DNA of 26,645 nucleotides from Dehalococcoidia bacterium (GTDB taxonomy: Bacteria; Chloroflexota; Dehalococcoidia; DSTF01; JALHUB01), in the NCBI GenBank assembly GCA_022865685.1, contig JALHUB010000078.1, positions 1-26,645 on the forward strand, written 5' to 3'. Made by a program: the position numbers and the translations under genes. The notes under the pieces are model-generated. The model worked only from the letters and a program-made list of their open reading frames with translations, was not told the origin of the DNA and did no database searches. This document shows positions 23,105 to 26,645 of the stretch, piece by piece. Position 1 is the stretch's first letter. Each line of letters begins with the position of its first letter.

Positions 23105-24427
23105 TTATTCTACTTCTTCGGTCGGGGTGTCTGCTTGCGTTGCCTTCCCCGATTTCTCGCTGGAGACAATCTCCACCAGCCTATCCCAGGTCTTCCGCGT
23201 GAGAAGGGACCGCCGAATCGCGTCGCGGCCGTTGGGGTTGCCGAACACGCGCCGGAACTCCTCGGCCTGCGGACCTGCGGCAGAGATCATTCTCTCTGCC
23301 TCCTCGGTGACCTCGTTTTCATCGACTGTTATATTTTCGACTTCGGTCACCTTCGACAATAGTAGCGAATGCCGGACTCTCTGCTCGGCGGGCGAACGCA
23401 ACTGGGCGCGTACTTCCTCTTCAGACTTGCCGATGCGCTGGAGGTACTGCTCCATTCCTCTTTCGCCGCGTGGACCTACTTCGTCCCTCAGCAGATGGTC
23501 GATTTCTTTTTCGACGAGCACCGGCGGGTATTCTATCCGCGCGCTCTCCCCGAGCGTCGCCAGTAGCTGGTCCTGGTAGCGGTCGAGCTCCGCCTCTTCT
23601 TCCGCCTTGCGCAGGTCGTCGGTCAGGCGCTGGCGCAGAGCCGCGAGGTCAGCGAAGCCCTCGCCGACCTGTCGCGCGAAGGCGTCGTCGAGGGCGGGCA
23701 GTTGTTCTTCTTTCACTTCGTGGACGGCGACGCGGCAGTGACAGGCCTTGCCTGCGAGCTCGCTGTCGGGGAAGTCGCCGGGCAGCGGTAGGTCCGCCTC
23801 TTTCTCGGCGCCCTTGCCCAGGCCGACGATCTCCTCCGCCAGGCCCGGCAGGAATACCGGCCGGTCCTTCCGGAGCGGGAACTCGACGTCCGAGCGGTCA
23901 AACAGGGCGCGCCCGTCGACGGCGCCGCGCACGTCCGCGGTCACGACGTCGCCCCAGTCGGCCGGCCGTTGGACCGGCTCAAGGTTGGCATAGCGATGTC
24001 GTAGCTGCTCCAACGCCTCGTCCACGCGCTCCTCGGGCACGACGACGGGATCCCGCGGCAGCCACATGTTGTGGTAGTCACCGATCTCGACCGTCGGCCG
24101 CACGGGCACGGTCGCTTTCATGACCAGCGGCTCCGTGCTCACCATCTCGACCTGCGGCAGCTCGATGGCGTCGATGTCTTCCTGCTCGATGGCCTCGCGG
24201 TAGACCTCCGGGATGAGGCGGTCCAGCGCCTCTTGCAGGAGGGTGTCGCGCCCGATCTCGCGTTCGAGCATGGCACGGGGCGCCTTGCCGCGGCGGAAGC
24301 CGGGCACGTTGGTGCGCTGGACGATGCGCCGGTAGGCCGCATCGAGCGACTTCTCGAGCCGCTCAGGCTCTACCTCAATCTCCAGCACAACTTGGCTCTG
24401 GGGAATACGTTCCGTGGAAACCTTCAC
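23105..24427 (-). CDS. tig: Trigger factor (ribosome-associated chaperone, peptidyl-prolyl isomerase)
   Basis: Trigger factor binds the ribosome exit and holds nascent chains; it also has peptidyl-prolyl isomerase activity. The 440-residue product begins MKVSTERIPQSQVVLEIEVEPERL, the usual family start, and shows GFRRGKAPRAMLEREIG, the ribosome-binding signature, at about residue 45. The PPIase-like domain follows from about 155 (DVVTADVRG to CHCRVAVHEVKEEQ), then the long helical C-terminal domain and a Lys/Glu-rich tail. The start is GTG 24427, because GAGG lies 5 bases upstream and the promoter's predicted start (about 24438) is inside the longer frame that begins at 24445. It heads the tig-clpP-clpX operon. 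Confidence 0.95.
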   Translation of the reverse strand: MKVSTERIPQSQVVLEIEVEPERLEKSLDAAYRRIVQRTNVPGFRRGKAPRAMLEREIGRDTLLQEALDRLIPEVYREAIEQEDIDAIELPQVEMVSTEPLVMKATVPVRPTVEIGDYHNMWLPRDPVVVPEERVDEALEQLRHRYANLEPVQRPADWGDVVTADVRGAVDGRALFDRSDVEFPLRKDRPVFLPGLAEEIVGLGKGAEKEADLPLPGDFPDSELAGKACHCRVAVHEVKEEQLPALDDAFARQVGEGFADLAALRQRLTDDLRKAEEEAELDRYQDQLLATLGESARIEYPPVLVEKEIDHLLRDEVGPRGERGMEQYLQRIGKSEEEVRAQLRSPAEQRVRHSLLLSKVTEVENITVDENEVTEEAERMISAAGPQAEEFRRVFGNPNGRDAIRRSLLTRKTWDRLVEIVSSEKSGKATQADTPTEEVE

Positions 24428-24444
24428 GTGGACCTCGGAATACA

Positions 24445-24473
24445 ATTATAGCATGAGGGAAGACGGCGTGGAA
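24445..24473 (-). promoter_or_regulatory. Extended -10 promoter for the tig-clpP-clpX operon
   Basis: On the minus strand TTCCAC (24473-24468), 17-base spacer, then TGC directly before a perfect TATAAT (24450-24445). Predicted start near 24438, giving an 11-base leader that still includes the GAGG of tig. Confidence 0.62.
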
Positions 24474-24490
24474 TGGGGATGGTGGCGCCC

Positions 24491-24515
24491 GTAGCCGAGG
24501 CTTTCCAGCCTCGGC
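24491..24515 (+). repeat. REP-like hairpin, family 1, copy 4 (left flank of RAYT, G/C subtype)
   Basis: GTAG head at 24491-24494, arm GCCGAGGCT (24494-24502), loop TTCC, arm AGCCTCGGC (24507-24515). It is the same hairpin as the solo copies but with a G-C pair in place of the A-T pair at the seventh stem position. It ends 29 bases before the RAYT stop codon. Confidence 0.88.
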
Positions 24516-24544
24516 GTCACGCGCATTTCAAAGCGGAGAGCGGG

Positions 24545-25012
24545 CTACCCAAAGAGGAAGAGTTCCACGTCCGTACAGGCGGACGGATGCACCGAGGAAA
24601 AGCGATATTCCTCGGGCAACGTTACTAGACCTGCCGCCACTGGATTGGAGTGGATGTACTTCAATGTCTCGATAAGCTGAGCTTCATCCCTTATGGCACG
24701 GTCAAAGAAGCTACGCTGCCACACTCGACCCAGATTGCCTTGCCTGGCATTGATGATTCGGGCGGAGTAGCCCTTGATGCTCTGCATGAGCCCAGAGACT
24801 GTCATGTCACCTCTGGGAACGAGGACGACGTGCAGATGATCCCGCATCACGACGTAGCCGAGCAGGTAGGCGCGCTCACGACGGAGGAATTGAAGGGCAT
24901 CGACGACAACTATCGCATTCGCAGATTCCTCGAAGACGGGTGCGCCGTCCAGCGTCCGGGTGATCAGATGGTAGCACTGATTCTCGACCGGGTATCTACT
25001 TAGCGGTCCCAT
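24545..25012 (-). CDS. REP-associated tyrosine transposase (RAYT, IS200/IS605-like Y1 family)
   Basis: A 155-residue single-domain HUH nuclease of the transposase-IS200-like family. Signatures: RDHLHVVLVP (His59 and His61, the metal-binding HUH pair), VWQRSFFDRAIR at 97-108, and YIHSNPVAAGLV with Tyr119 as the likely nucleophile. The start is ATG 25012: the longer frame from 25078 reads through the right-hand REP hairpin, which cannot be protein-coding by design. Ribosome-binding site GGCGGA is weak and next to that hairpin, so the REP may affect translation. RAYTs are domesticated transposases thought to cut and spread REP hairpins; they do not normally move as ordinary insertion sequences. 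The gene is flanked by inverted REPs at 24491 and 25026. Confidence 0.9.
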   Translation of the reverse strand: MGPLSRYPVENQCYHLITRTLDGAPVFEESANAIVVVDALQFLRRERAYLLGYVVMRDHLHVVLVPRGDMTVSGLMQSIKGYSARIINARQGNLGRVWQRSFFDRAIRDEAQLIETLKYIHSNPVAAGLVTLPEEYRFSSVHPSACTDVELFLFG

Positions 25013-25025
25013 TTTGCGTGGTTCC

Positions 25026-25050
25026 GCCGAGGCTGGAAAGCCTCGGCTAC
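25026..25050 (-). repeat. REP-like hairpin, family 1, copy 5 (right flank of RAYT, G/C subtype)
   Basis: Arm GCCGAGGCT (25026-25034), loop GGAA, arm AGCCTCGGC (25039-25047), then TAC, giving a GTAG head on the minus strand. It is the exact inverse of the left flank copy over 25 bases, and starts 14 bases upstream of the RAYT start codon. Confidence 0.88.
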
Positions 25051-25085
25051 GATAATCGCCCAATGCTTCCCTCTGCACTCCCTTG

Positions 25086-26051
25086 TTAGCGGGCGTGGGG
25101 CGTCAGTACGTCCGTGAGGGCGTCACCGAGGAGGTTGAAGGAGAAGATGAGCCCCGCGACAATCGCGCCCGGAACCAGCAAGAGATGCGGGTTCGCCTGC
25201 AAGGTGCGGATGGAGCCGCCCTCGAACAGCATCGCGCCGAAGCTGGGCGTCGGCGGCTGGACACCGACGCCGAACCAGCTAAGCGCTATCTCCGTGCCCG
25301 CTATCGCCCCCAGTGAAGCGGAGAGGGTGACGATGATGATGTTGCTCACGTTCGGCAGAAGATGCTGGAAGATAATCCGCCACGTCGAGGCGCCCATTGC
25401 CCGCGCCGCCGTCACGTACTCCGTCTCCCGCAGCGCCAGCACCTGCGAGCGGATGATGCGCGCGCCGCCCACCCAGGCGAACAGCGACAGGGCGCCGAAT
25501 ACAACGACGTAGTCGGGGAAGCCGTCGATGCGCAACGCCTTCTCGATCGTCCCGAGCCAGCCCATGCCGCGGATGCGCGCGCCGAGGGTGGCGTTGATCA
25601 TGATGAGCATGGGCAGGCCTGGTAGGGCGAAGAAGACGTCGCCGACGCGCATGATCGCCGTGTCCACCTTGCCGCCGGCGTAGCCTGCCAGGAGGCCGAG
25701 GCCGACGGCGAGCACGAGGCCGCCGGTCAGCAGGGTCGCTCCGGTGACGATGACGGTGGTGCGGGAGGCCCAGATGACGCGGCTCAGCATGTCGCGGCCG
25801 AGGCCGTCGGTGCCGAGCGGGTGCTGCCAGGACGGCCCCTGCTGCACGATGTCGAGGTTCTGATCGGTGTAGCTGTGCGGCGCAACGACCGGCGCGAACA
25901 GGCCGCAGAAGTAGAACACGCCGATGAACACGAGCGCGGCCACGGCGATCTTCTTGCACAGGAGGCGTCGCATCGCAAGGGCCAGCGGCCCGCGCGACGG
26001 GCGTTCGGCGTCGAATTCGGCCTCTCCGGCGACGTCGATTGCGCTAGCCAA
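25086..26051 (-). CDS. ABC peptide transporter permease, DppC-like
   Basis: A 321-residue inner-membrane permease of the oligopeptide/dipeptide/nickel ABC family. The family N-terminal region HPLGTDGLGRDMLSRVIWASR (about 75-95) and the cytoplasmic coupling loop EYVTAARAMGASTWRIIFQHLLPN (about 208-231, with the EAA-type A-A-x-x-x-G pattern) are both present. Six hydrophobic helices are visible. The start is TTG 26051, overlapping the end of the upstream permease gene by 8 bases, a sign of coupled expression; an ATG 26 codons inside is an alternative. The substrate (peptides, or a metal or sugar for some relatives) cannot be told, since no binding protein or ATPase lies in the window. Confidence 0.92.
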   Translation of the reverse strand: MASAIDVAGEAEFDAERPSRGPLALAMRRLLCKKIAVAALVFIGVFYFCGLFAPVVAPHSYTDQNLDIVQQGPSWQHPLGTDGLGRDMLSRVIWASRTTVIVTGATLLTGGLVLAVGLGLLAGYAGGKVDTAIMRVGDVFFALPGLPMLIMINATLGARIRGMGWLGTIEKALRIDGFPDYVVVFGALSLFAWVGGARIIRSQVLALRETEYVTAARAMGASTWRIIFQHLLPNVSNIIIVTLSASLGAIAGTEIALSWFGVGVQPPTPSFGAMLFEGGSIRTLQANPHLLLVPGAIVAGLIFSFNLLGDALTDVLTPHAR

Positions 26052-26645
26052 GCCTCTGCCTCTCGTAGCGGACCCGCGGGTCGATGACGGTGTAGGCGAT
26101 ATCGATAACGATGTTGGCGATGATGAACGTCGCCGTCAGTATCAGTATCAGGGCGAGGATGACGTTGTAGTCGCGTCCCTGGACCGACCTGAAAGCGAAC
26201 TGGCCGATGCCCGGGATGCCGAGCAGCGTCTCGGCGAAGAAGGCGCCCTCCACCAGCGTCGCGAGGGAAATGCCTACGACGGTGACGAGCGGCAGCAGCG
26301 AGTTGCGCACGACGTGGCGGGTGACAACAGTGAACTCGCTCAGCCCCTTGGCGCGCGCCGTGCGGACGTAGTCCTCCCGCAGCACGGAGAGCGTTGTCGC
26401 TCGCGTCAGGCGGGCCACGCCGGCGATCCCGGGCAGTGATATCGCCAGCGCGGGCATGACGATACGACTATCGAACACGCCTCCCCAGCCGGCCGCGGGC
26501 AGCCAGTGCAACTTCAGCACGAAGATCAGCAGCATGAGCGGCACGGTGATCAGCACCGGCACGGACTGGAGGAAGAGCAGAATGCCGATAGAGAACGGGT
26601 CCGACCATGTGCCCTGCCTCAGCGCGGCATAGACGCCCAGAGGCA
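26044..26645 (-). CDS. ABC peptide transporter permease, DppB-like (5' end outside window)
   Basis: The upstream partner of the DppC-like permease, cut by the right window edge: the frame stays open to position 26645, so only the C-terminal 200 residues are seen. Visible features are VRTARAKGLSEFTVVTRHVVRNSLLPL, the EAA coupling loop, and the typical C-terminal ETLLGIPGIGQFAFRSVQGRDYNVI with DPRVRYE at the end. The two permeases form the membrane channel of one importer. The internal GTG at 26562 is only an in-frame codon, not a start. Upstream genes (binding protein, and possibly ATPases) would lie beyond the window. Confidence 0.93.
   Translation of the reverse strand, partial: PLGVYAALRQGTWSDPFSIGILLFLQSVPVLITVPLMLLIFVLKLHWLPAAGWGGVFDSRIVMPALAISLPGIAGVARLTRATTLSVLREDYVRTARAKGLSEFTVVTRHVVRNSLLPLVTVVGISLATLVEGAFFAETLLGIPGIGQFAFRSVQGRDYNVILALILILTATFIIANIVIDIAYTVIDPRVRYERQRLG

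Noticed and set aside
24491..25050. A mobile insertion sequence with a target duplication
   Set aside because: No direct repeats flank the unit, and the RAYT family does not normally make them; it is better described as a REP-RAYT unit than as an IS.
25013..25078. 22-codon N-terminal extension of the RAYT
   Set aside because: The extension is the translation of the right-hand REP hairpin and its surroundings; homologues start near the ATG at 25012.

Overview
The window is GC-rich, densely packed chromosomal DNA from a free-living bacterium. All core genes are bacterial housekeeping genes and there is no plasmid, prophage or CRISPR signal. Several traits fit a Chloroflexota (Dehalococcoidia-like) genome: an Aquifex-type single-chain aconitase, a two-subunit class I fumarase, an sdhABCD gene order, an LDH-like malate dehydrogenase, a decaprenyl-phosphate phosphoribosyltransferase-like UbiA protein, and frequent GTG/TTG starts. 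This assignment is inference from gene content; there is no rRNA or other decisive marker. No tRNA or rRNA gene was seen.

Layout. 1-4.1 kb: the 3' part of comEC, then rph (RNase PH), a HIT-family hydrolase on the minus strand and a DUF1015 protein. 4.4-7.2 kb: a small two-helix membrane protein, a LysM lipoprotein and an acyl-CoA carboxylase carboxyltransferase subunit. 7.2-7.7 kb: a stretch with no intact gene, holding a good promoter and what look like remnants of an exported protein gene. 7.7-8.6 kb: a membrane-anchored protein with a caspase-like His/Cys arrangement. 8.7-16.7 kb: a TCA-cycle block, acn-mdh-fumA-fumB on the plus strand converging on sdhABCD on the minus strand. 16.8-19.6 kb: a minus-strand operon tlyA-nadK-GNAT-nudix upstream of sdh. 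19.8-21.0 kb: a UbiA-family prenyltransferase followed by an unannotated 52-residue basic ORF. 21.1-24.4 kb: the tig-clpP-clpX proteostasis operon. 24.5-25.05 kb: a REP-associated tyrosine transposase (RAYT). 25.1 kb to the end: two ABC peptide-transporter permeases (dppC-like, and dppB-like cut by the window edge).

The most interesting feature is a repeat system. A short hairpin with 9-bp arms, a conserved 4-base loop and a GTAG head occurs five times. Two copies flank the RAYT gene in inverted orientation and three sit alone in distant intergenic gaps. Solo and flanking copies differ by a compensatory base-pair change in the stem, so the folded shape appears to be under selection. A second, GTAG-to-CTAC inverted double hairpin (BIME-like) lies between acn and mdh, and weaker GTAG-headed hairpins of a third type occur in other gaps. 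The RAYT is the natural candidate for recognising at least the first family.

Functionally the window encodes half of the TCA cycle with its respiratory entry point (Sdh), NADP supply (NadK), RNA maturation and modification (Rph, TlyA), protein folding and turnover (Tig, ClpXP), envelope functions (LysM lipoprotein, UbiA) and oligopeptide uptake.
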